Source: Girardinichthys multiradiatus
Taxonomy: Eukaryota > Chordata > Actinopteri > Cyprinodontiformes > Goodeidae
Direction: 5' to 3'
NCBI RefSeq assembly: GCF_021462225.1
Contig: NC_061795.1
Coordinates: 1,689,001 to 1,753,000, forward strand
Length of the DNA: 64,000 bases
The notes below the pieces were generated by a model, which worked only from the letters and a program-made list of their open reading frames with translations, ran no database searches and was not told where the DNA came from. Positions 11,341-22,800 of this stretch are shown in pieces. Every line of letters starts with the position of its first letter. The first letter of the stretch is position 1. The position numbers were made by a program, and so were the translations under genes.

Positions 11341-11620
11341 CTCGATTCCGATTCTTTTAAGAGGCAGGGTCAAAAAACATAAATGAGCTAAATTACCCGA
11401 GTTGTCTCTGGTTAAAACGTCTGAACTTCTGTATACATTTTGTTTCTATTAACTTTTTACTTTAAATGAACTTTACTATAAATTTCTCACAGGGTTATTT
11501 TCAACCAGTATGTAAATATCAAACCTAAGAACTTGAATATAAATGTAATTAATTTTCTTTTCACAGGCGTACACTTTCAAAAGATAGCTTTATTTTTGAA
11601 AGCATAAACACTTTAATATT
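11341..11620. other. Unassigned spacer
   Basis: AT-rich, with no coding region or repeat ends recognised, between the truncated end of LINE B and the tail of LINE C. Confidence 0.5.
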
Positions 11621-11873
11621 CAATTCAGTTCAATTCAAAAATACTTTATTAATCCCAAAGGGAAATTAAATGTTGTTGTAGCTCATATTATGAAGGTTTC
11701 CTCAAAGAGCCGTTGTAGATGCTGATGGCTGTGGGCAGGAAGGATCTCCTGTAGCGCTCCGTCTTACAGCAGATCTGAAGAAGCCTCTGACTGAAGACAC
11801 TCTGTTGTTGTAGGACAGTCTCATGAAGAGGATGCTCAGGGTTCTCCATAATGTTCTTCATTTTATGAAGAAT

Positions 11874-14003
11874 TCATCTTTCCACAATGATCTCCAGAGG
11901 TTCCAGAGGAGTCCCCAGAACAGAACCAGCCTTCTTTATCAGCTTATTGAGCTTTTTTAAGTCCCTGGCTCTGATGCTGCTTCCCCAGCAGATGATGGTA
12001 GAAGAGATCACACTTTCCACAACAGACTTATAGAAGATATACAGCATCTTGCTGCAAACACCAAAGGACCTAAGCTTCCTCAAGAAGTACAGTCTGCTCT
12101 GTCCCTTGTAGATGGCTTCACAGTTGCATCTCCACTCTAGTCTGTTGTCCAGGTGAACACCGAGGTATTTATCCTCCTCCACTACCTCCACCTTTTCTCT
12201 CAGGATAGAAATAGTGTTTGACTTATTCCTTTTTCTCTTAAAATCTACAATCATCTCCTTTGTTTTAGTCACGTTCAAAATGAGATGATTGTTTCCACAC
12301 CATGTCACAAAGTGGTCCACCACCTTCCTGTACTCAGCTTCTTGTCCATCTCTGATCCACCCCACGACTGCAGAATCATCCGAGTATTTCTGCAGATGAC
12401 AGGAATCTGTCTTGTACTGGAAGTCTGAGGTGTACAGAGTGAAAAGGAATGGTGAGAGTACAGTCCCCTGTGGTGCTCATGTGCTGCTGACTACCTGGTT
12501 AGACTCACAACCCTTCAGTCTCTCAAACTGTGGTCTGTTTGTCAGGTAGTCTTTGATCCAGGAGATTGTTGAGGCCTCCACTTGAGTCTTCTGGAGTTTC
12601 TGACAAAGCAAATCAGGTTGGATTGTATTAAATGTTCTGGAGAAATCAAAGAACATGATCCTCACAGTGCTGCTGGCTTTGTCCAGATGACAGTGGGTTT
12701 GTTGAAGCAGGTGTGTGATGGCATCTTCAACTCCAACTCCACAGCAATAAGCAAACTGAAGGGGGTTCTGATGGTTTATTGTTTGCTTACTCGGGTGGGC
12801 CAACAGGAGTCTCTCTAGGACCTTCATGATGTGAGATGTCAGGGCAACAGGTCTATAGTCATTGAGGACTGATGGGTGAGTTTTCTTTGGTACCAGAACA
12901 AGACAGGATGTCTTCCACAACACCTGAACCTTCTTCTGGGCCAGGCTAAGGTTGAAGAGGTGCTGCAGAATCCCACAGAGCTGCTCTGCACAGCCCTTCA
13001 GGACTCTAGGGCTGACATGATCTGGACCTGCAGCCTTATTCCGATTCAGTCTCTCCAGTTGCATCTTCACTTGACTTCTTGAGACACACAGGTGGAAGGG
13101 GGAAGCAAAGGAAGTATCAGCATCTTCTGATATGGTTGAAGGCAAACATGTAGAAGCAGAAGGGTCTAGGGCTGAGGTGGAAGATAAAACATTTGAGGTG
13201 TTACTGGACAGCTGTGGGTTCTGTGGGTCAAAGGAAGGTGGAATGTCTGTTTGGCTGTGAGCAGGAGAGGAGGATGCTGAGCTTGTTTCTGAACTGAACC
13301 TATTGAAGAATGTGTTCAGTTCATTGGTTCTGTCCAGACCTCCATCGGTCTGATCATCCTTCTGCTTGGAGCCTGTGATCTTCTTCATTCCTGTCCACAC
13401 ATCTCTGATATTGTTTTGCTGGAGCTTGCTCTCCAGCTTCTTCTTGTACACCTCTTTGCTGTCTCTTATCTTGACTTTAAGTTGCTTTTGTAAACTCCTC
13501 AATAATTCTCTGTCTCCCTCTCTGAAGGCTCTTTTTTTCTTGTTAAGCAGGTCCTTCAGGTCACTGGTGATCCAAGGTTTGTTATTGGGGAAGCATCTCA
13601 TGGTTCTGGTGGGGATGATGTTATCCACACAGAAGTTTATATAGTCAGTTACACACTCAGTCATGGCATTGATGTCCTCTCCATGTGGCTGGCACAGTGC
13701 GTCCCAGTCTGTAGCCTCAAAGCAACCTTGCAGAGCTTCTTCAGCTTCCTGTGACCATTTCCTCACAGTCCTCTTTATTACAGGTTGCCTCTGGACAAGG
13801 GGCTTATATTTTGAGCAGAGAAAAACTAGATTGTGATCTGATTTGCCTAGAGGAGGTCTTGCTGTAGAGATGTATGAGTCCTTGACATTTGCATAAAACA
13901 AATCCAATGATTTGTTTTCTCTGATAGAGCAGCTGACAAACTGTTGAAACGTTGGAAGTGTAGCAGAGAGTGAGGCGTGGTTAAAATAACCAGAAAATGT
14001 CAC
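11874..14003 (-). pseudogene. LINE C ORF2: endonuclease C-term plus reverse transcriptase
   Basis: A 508-codon frame (14003 to 12477) holds the end of the endonuclease, a linker (NFCVDNIIPTRTMRCFPNN) and the first half of the reverse transcriptase (AAGPDHVSPRVLKG, SLVLVPKK-like and FFDFSRTFNTIQP). A single TGA at 12479-12477 replaces a glycine codon just before APQGTVLSPFLFTLY. The same frame then continues to 11874 with the YSDDSAVVGW active-site region. A second stop lies in the C-terminal part (IIVER). The protein nicks target DNA and copies LINE RNA into it. This copy is dead but only lightly damaged. The endonuclease N-terminal part is at 14888-15228. Confidence 0.9.
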
Positions 14004-14007
14004 AAAA

Positions 14008-14887
14008 TAGTAGTAGTCAGCAGCACAGGAGCACCACAGGGGACTGTACTCTCACCATTCCTTTTCACTCTGTACACCTCAGACTTCCAGTACAAGACAG
14101 ACTCTTGTCATCTGCAGAAATACTCGGATGATTCCGCAATTGTGGGGTGGATCAGAGATGGACAAGAAGCTGAGTACAGGAAGGTGGTGGACCACTTTGT
14201 GGCATGGTGTGGAAACAATCATCTCATTTTGAATGTGACTAAAACAAAGGAGATGATTGTAGATTTTAAGAGAAACAGGAATAAGTCAAAAACTATTTCT
14301 ATCATGGGAGAAGAAGTGGAGGTGGTGGAGGAGTATAAATACCTCGGTGTTCACCTGGACAACAGACTAGAGTGGAGATGCAACTGTGAAGCCATCTACA
14401 AGAAGGGACAGAGCAGACTGTTCTTCTTGAGGAAGCTTAGGTCCTTTGGTGTTTGCAGCAAGATGCTGCATATCTTCTATAAGTCTGTTATGGAGAGTGT
14501 GATCTCTTCTGCCAGCATCTGCTGGGGAAACAGCATCCGAGCCAGGGACTTAAAAAAGCTCAACAAGCTGATAAAGAAGGCTGGCTCTGTTCTGGGGACT
14601 CCTCTGGAACCTCTGGAGATCATTGTGGAAAGACGGATTCTTCATAAAATGAAGAACATTATGGAGAACCCTGAGCATCCTCTTCATGAGACTGTCCTAC
14701 AACAACAGAGTGTCTTCAGTCAGAGGCTTCTTCAGGTCTGCTGTAAGACGGAGCGCTACAGAAGATCCTTCCTGCCCACAGCCATCAGCATCTACAACGG
14801 CTCTTTGAAGAAACCTTCATAATGAGCTACAACAACATTTAATTTCCCTTTGGGATTAATAAAGTATTTTTGAATTGAATTGAATTG
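14008..14887 (+). mobile_element. LINE D, 5'-truncated copy nested in LINE C
   Basis: It starts in mid reverse transcriptase (GTAGTCAGCAGCACAGG at about 14013) and ends with the tail TTGAATTGAATTGAATTG. AAAA occurs on both sides (14004-14007 and 14888-14891), consistent with a minimal target duplication. It lies inside LINE C in the opposite orientation, so it forms a long inverted repeat with the matching part of C (11621 to about 12500). Confidence 0.88.
14013..14822 (+). pseudogene. LINE D ORF2, C-terminal reverse transcriptase half
   Basis: One open frame runs from the insertion edge through APQGTVLSPFLFTLY and the YSDDSAIVGW active-site box to SLKKPS and a stop at 14822. The endonuclease and the first half of the reverse transcriptase are absent because of 5' truncation. 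No stops interrupt it, so the insertion is younger than LINE C. It cannot act alone. Confidence 0.88.
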
Positions 14888-15261
14888 AAAAGCATTGGTG
14901 TTTTGTGTCTGTAGCTTAGCAACAACTGAGCTGATGGCATCACATGCAGTGTCGGCAACAGCGGAAGGTGGAACGTAAACTGTTGCCAAAATAACACTGG
15001 TGAACTCTCTGGGTAACTAATATGGACGAAAACTTACTGCCAACAGTTCAATATCTTGACTGCAGAGATGACACTTCACAGTTACATGTCCTGGATTACA
15101 CCATCTGTTGTTAAAAAGTACTGCCAGTCCACCTCCTTTACATTTGCCGCTCCTCTTTAAATCTCTGTCTGCTCGTATGGTTAAAAAGCTCGGCAGAGAG
15201 ACGCTGGAGTCGGGGATATGATCCTGCATCCTGATTGGATGCTCTGTTGCTCTGGGTAACG

Positions 15262-16630
15262 TCACTTCCTGTTTTCGCTGTTGGTGAATTGTTTGATGTG
15301 TGAAGCTCTCTCGTTTGATCTGATTTCTCTCTACTGTGATATCTCTTACTTGTTCTAATACATAAGCACGTTAAAACACTTACTTTCTGTTGCTACGTTT
15401 AACGTTTGGGGACTCTCCGTGTTTACACGGTTTTTCTAGTAGTGGTAAGGGGTCGCTAGCTTAGTGTTAGCTCCACCATGGCTACCCGTTCTGCTGTTTC
15501 TCTCTCTGAGTCTTCTCCTCTCTCCTGCTCTTTGTGTCAGATGTTCAGTTACTCCTCTGCCTCCTTTAGTAATAATGAGACGTGTAATAAATGTAGCATT
15601 TTTGTAGCTTTGGAGGCGAGGGTGTCGGAATTGGAGGCCCGGCTCCGCGCTGTTGAAAAACCAGCAGATAGCCGAGGCCCCTTAGCCAGCGCGGAGCCAC
15701 CGAGGGTAGCTCCCCGTAGCAGTCCTCCAGCAGAGCCCGCGCAGCCGGGGCTTCAGGCCTTGTGGATGACAGTACGTAGAAAGAATAGTCCTAGATCCCA
15801 GCCCACAGGTCACCACCAACCCGTCTGCGTTTCTAACAGATTTTCCCCGCTCAGTGACACACCCGCTGAGAAGCCAACTCTGGTAATTGGCAGCTCCATA
15901 GTCAGAAACGTGGCACTAGAGACACCAGCGACCATAGTCAAATGTCTGCCAGGGGCCAGAACGGGCGACATCAAATCCTACCTGAAACTGCTGGCTAAGG
16001 ATAAGCGTAAATACAGTAAGATTGTTATTCACGGTAATGACATTCGGTTACGTCAATCGGAGGTCCCCAAAGTTAGTTTTGCTTCGGTGTGTAAGTTTGC
16101 CAAAACAATGTCGGACTCTCACAATGAATTTTCTCTGGTCCCCTCCCCGATCGGACCAATGACGACATGTTTAGCCGCATGCTGTCATTCAACTACTGGC
16201 TGTCTAGGTGGTGTCCAGAAAACAATGTGGGTTACATTGATAACTGGCGAACATTTTGGGGAAAACCTGGTCTGATCCGGAGAGACGGCATCCATCTCAC
16301 TTTGGATGGAGCTGCTCTTCTTTCTAGGAATCTGGCCGAATTTATTAGTTCTCCAAAACTCTGACAACACAGGGTTCAGACCAGGAAGCAGGGTCGTAGT
16401 TTAACACTCCTCTCTGCAGCTTCTGTACTGCTACCCACCCATTACCCTATTAAGACAGTGTCTCGCCCACGGCCAAAATTGAAAAGATTAAAAAATAATC
16501 TAAAAGGAGGAAATCAGGAAAATCTAATAAAAATAAACACAACTCAGACTAAAAAGAAAAATAAAACAATTAAATGTGGCTTACTGAACATAAGACATTG
16601 CTAGTTAGTGACCTGATTTGTGACAAATTT
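15262..16630 (+). mobile_element. LINE fragment with ORF1
   Basis: A GC-richer 5' untranslated region (about 15262-15477) leads into an ORF1, then a short A-rich spacer, then the first words of an ORF2 (CGLLNIR near 16575). It breaks off after about 16630. It belongs to a CR1/L2-type LINE with an esterase-like ORF1, a different family from LINEs A to F, whose ORF2 starts differ. The 5' boundary is approximate. Confidence 0.72.
15478..16364 (+). pseudogene. LINE ORF1 with SGNH esterase-like domain
   Basis: The start ATG at 15478 follows CTCCACC. Residues 1-45 are serine- and cysteine-rich, with C-X2-C pairs suggesting a metal-binding N-terminus (CSLCQMF and CNKCSIF). A short coiled-coil ([17 protein letters not shown]) and a proline-rich linker follow, then an SGNH-hydrolase-like domain from about residue 135 ([10 protein letters not shown], block [19 protein letters not shown], block III). 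A frameshift near 16150-16165 moves the rest to another frame (16167-16364), which holds the final block ([18 protein letters not shown]). Block III seems to lack a residue compared with the usual GTND. Such ORF1 proteins bind LINE RNA. This copy is broken. Confidence 0.72.
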
Positions 16631-16835
16631 ATGTAAAAACCACTATACAATCACAGTCAGCTCACCCCTTTTTCTGTTGCTGTCTGTTACTGTGGGGCAG
16701 AAGCTGCTGGAGCGGCTAACCACCAACTTGTTTATTTGTCTCTTGTTAGAATAAATACAGAGAACCAGAATGTGTATGTCGTGAAGTCAACCTGCTGGAT
16801 CAGAATGAACAAGAAGGGTTACATATATATATGTA
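16631..16835. other. Unassigned spacer
   Basis: About 200 bp between the LINE ORF1 fragment and a Tc1 end. No gene or repeat structure recognised. Confidence 0.5.
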
Positions 16836-17250
16836 CAGTACAGACCAAACGTTTGGACACACCTTCTCATTCAAAGAGTTTTCTTTATTTTTGCAACTAT
16901 GAATATTGTAGCTTCACACTGAAGGCATCAAAACTATGAATTAACACATGTGGAATTATATACTGAACAAAAAAGTGTGAAACAACTGAAAATATGTCTT
17001 ATATTCTAGGTTCTTCAAAGTAGCCACCTTTTGCTTTGATTACTGCTCCGCACACTCTTGGCATTCTGTTGATAAGCTTCAAGAGGTATTCACCTGAAAT
17101 GGTTTTCACTTCACAGGTGTGCCCTGTCAGGTTTAATAAGTGGGATTTCAAGCCTTATAAATGGGGTTGGGACCATCAGTTGTGTTGTGCAGGAGGTGGA
17201 TACAGTACACAGCTGATAGTCCTACTGAATAGACTGTTAGACTTTGTATT

Positions 17251-17635
17251 ATGGCAAGAAAAAGGCAGCTAAGTAAAGAAAAACAAGTGGCCATCATTAC
17301 TTTAAGAAATGAAGGTCAGTCAGTCCGAACAATTGGGAAAACTTTGAAAGTGTCCCCAAGTGCAGTCGCAAAAACCATGAAGCGCTACAATGAAACTGGC
17401 TCACATGAGGACCGCCCCAGGAATGGAAGACCAAGAGTCACCTCTGCTGCGGACGATAAGTTCATCCGAGTCACCAGCCTCAGAAATCGCAGGTTAACAG
17501 CAGCTCAGATTAGAGAACAGGTCAATGCCACATAGAGTTCTAGCAGCAGACACATCTCTAGAACAACTGTTAAGAGGAGACTCTGTGAATCAGGCCTTCA
17601 TGGTAAAATAGCTGCTAGGAAACCACTGCTGAGGA
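17251..17635 (+). pseudogene. Tc1 transposase N-terminal fragment
   Basis: The frame starts [21 protein letters not shown] and holds the paired-like helix-turn-helix DNA-binding region ([14 protein letters not shown]) and a GRPR hook. An in-frame TAG at 17533 replaces a glutamine codon present in the copy at 39141. The frame then continues to the truncation. The DDE catalytic domain is missing. Nonfunctional. Confidence 0.88.
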
Positions 17636-17652
17636 CTTCTGCTTGTTGCCTG
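17636..17652. other. 17-bp micro-inversion at Tc1/ERV2 junction
   Basis: The Tc1 copy at 39528 reads CAGGCAACAAGCAGAAG. Here the same place reads CTTCTGCTTGTTGCCTG, its exact reverse complement, and ERV2 sequence follows at once. This is a rearrangement scar joining the broken Tc1 to the broken ERV2. Confidence 0.8.
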
Positions 17653-19890
17653 CAGAGGCACGTTTGGAAAACGTTTAAGGAACAGGTGTATGTTTTCAGG
17701 CAGCTGGTGCAGCAGACTCAGGAGGAAAAACAGGCTGAAAAGTTGATTAAGAAAATGAACCAGAAAATACAAGAGGAAGTGGTGAGAGATGGAACAGATG
17801 AAAAGAGTAGAAAGAGTGTTGGAAGATGGTTTTGGCTGCACATGAAGAAAGCTAAAAAAGAAAAGGAGTTGGCAGAAGAGAAATGCAAGGAAAGTGGATG
17901 GTTTAAAGGCAAGTGGAAAGATTTAAGAGACAAAGCAACAAAATATGAGACTTTCTGGTCTCAGATGGTGTGAATATGGCAGGGAGGAAAATATGCAATG
18001 TTTGATAAACCTGACACCACACATACAGAACGATACACTGACAGGAATAAGGAAGTAGCTGACAAGCCACCACCCTATGCACCTCCCACTGGTTCTGCCC
18101 AGTTTCCTCCCCCTCCTACATCTCCTCCCACAGGGCTGTACCCTGTACTTGACGTCAAAGAAGGGGATGTAACTGTTCGTGGCTTGCCCACCCCACAGGC
18201 TGCTCTCACCGACTGTCCCGCCCCTACAGCTCCACAAGAAGAACAAAAGGACTTAATTTCTTTCTCATCTGAATCACAAGACTCTCTGTCTGTAACTGAC
18301 CCAGCTTGCTCTGAAGCACTCTCTGTTGGCTCTTATACTCAAGTAAGCCCAGATGGGTTTAAGCTAAGAAAAATGCGAGAAATCGTGGATGGTGTAACAA
18401 TTCCCATCCCAACTTTAACTCCATCTCAGCACCATCCCTCACCCCGTTCACCCTGTACAGATTATTCACCCCAAAGCATGACCATGGCAACACCTGCCCC
18501 ATCTAAGCAAGTAGGCTCAGTGACTGTTGCTGTGTATGGTGACTGGCGGCCTGATGCCACACTTCCTCATAGATTATTTCCACCACGGACATCTACTCCT
18601 TGGGCTTCACCCACTCCTAGTGTAGAATGTGAGGCCCAGGAAAATGATGAAGCCGTCTCAACCCTGCATGAACCACCAGAAGACACACCTGAGCGCAGTG
18701 CCCCCCAACCAGAAACTCAAACCATGCAACCACGCATCCTCCGTAAGGTGGCATCAAGAGGGGAGCCTGGGTTCTATAAAAAGCAGCTGCCCTTCCTTCA
18801 TCAACCTGGTTCAGGGGGCAGCGGAAATATAAACCTTTTTCCCTGGGGGATCCTACCACACTCTGCGACAAGCTCCCACCCATAACTGAGGGTGTTTCTA
18901 TTTGGTTGCAAACATTAGATTCTCTCACTGCAGGCACCACTTTAGCTCTAGGGGATTACCGGGCTATTGCAGCGCGTTGTATGAAACCACACAGCTGTAG
19001 AGAGGTTGAAGCGAGTGCTCGCTCCCTTCTCTTCCCAGACACAGATCATTTCTCTCTCCATGCCCAAGCCATAGGGGACACGCTGAGGGAGCTATACTCT
19101 GTAACCAGGGGCCGCACCATTCCTAAGTTCGAATGGAATCCCAACACTAACCCCAGAGAATATATTTGGACCAATGTAAATCCATGTGGCAAACGCAAAC
19201 AGGAACCAATCCAGCCAATGAGGGCTCACAGAGGGATTGGTTCAGAGACGCTGTGCTGAGAGGCTTACCCACACAGGTTAAAACCAACATGGAAGACAAT
19301 CCTGATTTGCCAGTGGCTGGTAGTGGAATGTGGGATCGCCATTTAATTCACCATCTATCTAAAATAAGAGAGGAACATAAGAAGGATGAGAAAGAACTTA
19401 AAGCGTTGCAGACTCAGTTACTAGAAAGGCAGTTAGCTGAAGCAAAACAAAAAGCAGGGAAAAGAAAAAAGAGAATAAAACCACCAAAATAATGTATGAA
19501 GGTGCTGTGTCCCAACCACCACAAGCTCCTCCATTTCCTGGCCACCAGGACATGTTTGCACAGGGGCCTATGACCTCTGGTCCTCATCAGGCACATGCTG
19601 GTCGTTTCAGGGGACGAGGTGGGCCCAGGGGAAGGGGATTCCAGCGAGGGCCTCCACGGAGGTGGGGGAATGCTGATGTGTGCTACTACTGTGAAGAGCC
19701 AGGCCACTGGTCTTGTGAATGTCCATACAAGAACCCTCAAGGAGAGAATGGATGGTATGGTCCACTTGCAAGACCAGCAGGTCGCCCCCGCAGAGGGAGA
19801 GGTGGTCCGCCACGTGGAGGCCAACAGCAGCAGCCTTCACTCCAATTGCCAGCCTGGGATGAGCCCAGTCTCTGGCCAGACCACCAGTGA
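17653..19890 (+). pseudogene. ERV2 gag
   Basis: The gene has a basic, helical matrix-like start (17686-17973), then after a stop a proline-rich segment from 17998 with a PPPY late-domain motif near residue 25. Capsid-like sequence follows (18843-19490, over three frames), a lysine-rich helix, and a nucleocapsid with RG-rich sequence and one zinc knuckle C-X2-C-X4-H-X4-C (19681-19722). Gag forms the core and packages RNA. Stops and frameshifts near 17971, 18885, 19250 and 19490 break it. The last frame ends in TGA at 19888-19890, in frame with protease. The true start may be lost with the 5' end. Confidence 0.85.
19888..19890 (+). promoter_or_regulatory. ERV2 gag stop codon, possible readthrough site
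   Basis: CAG TGA GGG separates gag and protease in one frame, with 17 sense codons between the TGA and the ATG at 19942. Gammaretroviruses make Gag-Pol by suppressing exactly such an in-frame stop. A GC-rich stretch follows that could form the usual downstream structure, but I did not fold it. Confidence 0.6.
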
Positions 19891-22800
19891 GGGTCCCCAC
19901 AGAACCCCCCGGACAGAGGGATTGAGGACCCCTTACTGTCCGTGATGGTGTATGGACAAAGTCTTCCTTTTCTAGTGGACACCGGGACTACATGCTCAAC
20001 CATCAAACAAGCCCCTCCCAACACTCTCTCCACAAGGACTACCACTGTCACGGGGTTTTCTGGGGCTAAACAGGTCATACCTTACACCAAGCCCCTAAGA
20101 ACTGAAATAGGAGGGCAAACTTTGAACCGCAGTTACTTAGTGTCCGCAGACAAACCAGTAAATTTACTGGGCGGAGACATGTTGATCAAAATGGGCGCAA
20201 CCATTCTGTGTGGTTCAAATGGACTGCAGGTGCACCTTCCTAATGGCACCCAACTTTCATGTGGCAGCAACACACACTTCTCACATGGACAGTATTTAAT
20301 CCAGCCCTTACCCGATCCTCTGGCTGACATTTACTGGGTCTTGCTACACCCAGAAACCACAGCGTGCAGAGGTGTTCTCTCTTCCTTCCTTCGGTGGAAA
20401 TCCTGGATCTCCACTCTGGCACCCTATGTTCCTCCCCCTGACCCGCCGCATGTCACCCTGTTTTATGACAGAAATAACTGTGAATGCTACCAGGAAAACT
20501 TTGCTGATGAGCTGGAGGGTAAGACGTGGGACATTGTCACCACTGACATTTATGTAGCTCCAGAAGGCGTTGTCGCCTCTGTACAGTTATCCAAAGAACA
20601 GGAAGGGTGGTTTGAAATGTGGGCTGATGGCATTCCGCACGTTTCTTTAGCCCTCCATCGAGGACATGAAGCACGTGAGTTAGGGGGGGTGATAAAACGC
20701 TCCCTCTCCCTACCGGATTGGCATCTCTCTTCCACTCCTAACCTCCAGTATGTTGATGACATTCTCTTGGCCACACCCACTGTCACTGAATGTTTGGAGG
20801 CTACTGCTGTAGTTATTTCACATCTGGCCAAGACAGGCTACAAAGTCAGTAAGGCCAAACTTCAAATCTGCAGAAGACAGGTGGACTTCTTGGGCACGGT
20901 GATCTCCCAGCCAGGGACCGGTATGTCCCCTGCGCATCAATCTGCAGTACTTTCTTATCCAAAACCATTCTTTGTGAAAGACATGTTGTCATTTCTGGGC
21001 CTTACAGGATACAGTAGATCATTTGTCCCCAGCTACACTGATCTCACAGCTCCCCTTAGAGACCTAGTGAAAAAACAGGGCATGAGAAATCTCACTGCCC
21101 CGTTGGAATGGACCACAGAAGCTGAAGAAGCTTTTATCACTCTCAAAACAAACTTATCTTGGCACACCCTGACTACACACTGTCATTCTATTTGGATGTT
21201 TCTGTAACAGCACACACAGCAAATGGGGTGCTGTTCCAGAAAAAAGGGGGTACTAGAACTGTCCTTATGTACATAAGTGTTATGTTGGACAACATGGAAC
21301 AAAGACATCATGAATGCACCAGACATGCAGCAGGGATGGCTAAAATAATCCAGAAAACAGCCCATGTAGTTATGGGACACTTCCTCCGCATTCTCACATC
21401 ACATGGAGTAGTGGCTTTTGTGAACTCAAAGACATTCACACTATCACCATTGAGACGACAGAGACTGAGCAAGGTGCTGGAAGCTCCTAACATCACATAC
21501 ACACATGAAGGCATAAACATGGCAGACAGAATGACATCAGGAGAGCCACATGTCTGTGCAGAAAAAGTGGAGTTTAATGAAAAAATCTGACCACACCTAC
21601 AAAGCACATCTCTGACAGATGCTAGAAATCTGTATACAGATGGTTGCTGTTTCAGACATGACACACAAGGACTTAAAGCAGCAAATGCAGTGGTGGAGGA
21701 CTCAGGGTCGGACTTTGTAACAGTGAAAGCGGAAAAGCTGGCAGGCACACAATCAGCACAGAGAGCCGAAGTTTTGGCAGTGATAGCGGCCCTAGAATTA
21801 GGAGAAGGACAAAAAATAAACATTTACACAGACTCAGCATATGCCACAGTTGCCATGTTGAACTAAAGCAATGGTTGAGAACAGGGTTTAGGACAGCAGG
21901 ACAGAAACCCATTAAGCATGAACAGAAATGAGGTTGGCTGAAGCATTGCTATTACCACAGGAGGTGGCAGTTATCAAGTGCAAAGGACATGACAGCAGCA
22001 ATACCAGAGTAGCACTGGCAAATCAGGCGGCAGATCAAGCAGCGAAGCAGTGTGCTGGGTATCAACCAAAAAATATATTGTTGTGTTCAGAGGTAGGGTG
22101 GACACCAGAGCCCACTCTGGAGGAAGTAGTGAAACTACAAAAGGGGGCCTCACCAAAAGAAAAGTCGATGTGGAAGGCGAGAGGAGGCAGTGAGGACCAA
22201 AATGGACTTTGGAGGAGTCCAGACGGACGTCCAATCCTGCCACCAGGGCTCACTACAGCAGCCCTGGAGGAAGCCCATGGCATGGGGCATGTAGGGACCA
22301 CACAAATGATAAAAAATCTCGAACACTGGTGGCATCCTTATTTAAAACCAATGGCAGTGCATTGGATAAACTCATGTGAAATTTGCAGACAGTTCAATGC
22401 CAAACCTACCCTGAAGCCAGCGCCAGGGAAATTCCTAGTGGATCCTATTGCAGGGAAAGAAATCATCATTGACTATACAGATATGACTGAGAGAGTGAAT
22501 GGGTTCAGATATCTGCTAGTGTGTGTGGATGCTTTCACAGGTTGGCCAGAAGCCTGGGCCACAAAGAAAGAAGACAGCAGTCTGTGGTAAAGTGTTTGAT
22601 AAATCATTACATTCCCAGACATGGTTTTCCAGCCAAGATAAGATCAGACAATGGCACCCACTTTAAAAATGAGGAGCTCTGAGAAGTGGAAAAGTTTTGG
22701 GGCTCAAACATTCCTTTGGGACGGTGTATCATCCACAGTCCCAGGGAAAGATGGAAAGAAGGAACCGAACACTCAAAACCAAATTGGCTAAAATCTGTGC

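Larger units (their letters stand above)
11621..15228 (-). mobile_element. LINE C, split by LINE D
   Basis: An L2/CR1-like LINE runs on the minus strand from an endonuclease start near 15228 down to a 3' tail at 11621-11640 (AATTGAACTGAATTG on the minus strand). It is interrupted by 14008-14887, which is LINE D. On the minus strand the reading passes from ...CAATGCTTTT to TTTTGTGACATTTTC across D, matching the uninterrupted sequence in LINE F. Its own 5' end is missing, as is usual for target-primed insertion. Confidence 0.88.
16836..17652 (+). mobile_element. Tc1 element, 3'-truncated (copy G)
   Basis: After a TA (16834-16835) the left terminal repeat reads CAGTACAGACCAAACGTTTGG. It is the same family as the copy at 38726-40351. 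Homology ends in the transposase after GCTGCTAGGAAACC...GAGGA, and the last 17 bp are inverted (17636-17652). The right half and right terminal repeat are absent. The junction leads directly into ERV2 gag. Confidence 0.9.

Noticed and set aside
12582..13082. Plus-strand ORFs across LINE C
   Set aside because: They are shadows of the minus-strand reverse transcriptase frame, which has recognisable motifs.
13977..14012. LINE C and D as one twin-primed (5'-inverted) insertion
   Set aside because: Both have their own 3' tails and overlap in content, and the LINE C endonuclease reading resumes beyond D at 14888. A nested second insertion explains all of this.
15017..15265. Independent gene on the minus strand
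   Set aside because: It is the endonuclease N-terminal part of LINE C, separated from the rest by LINE D.
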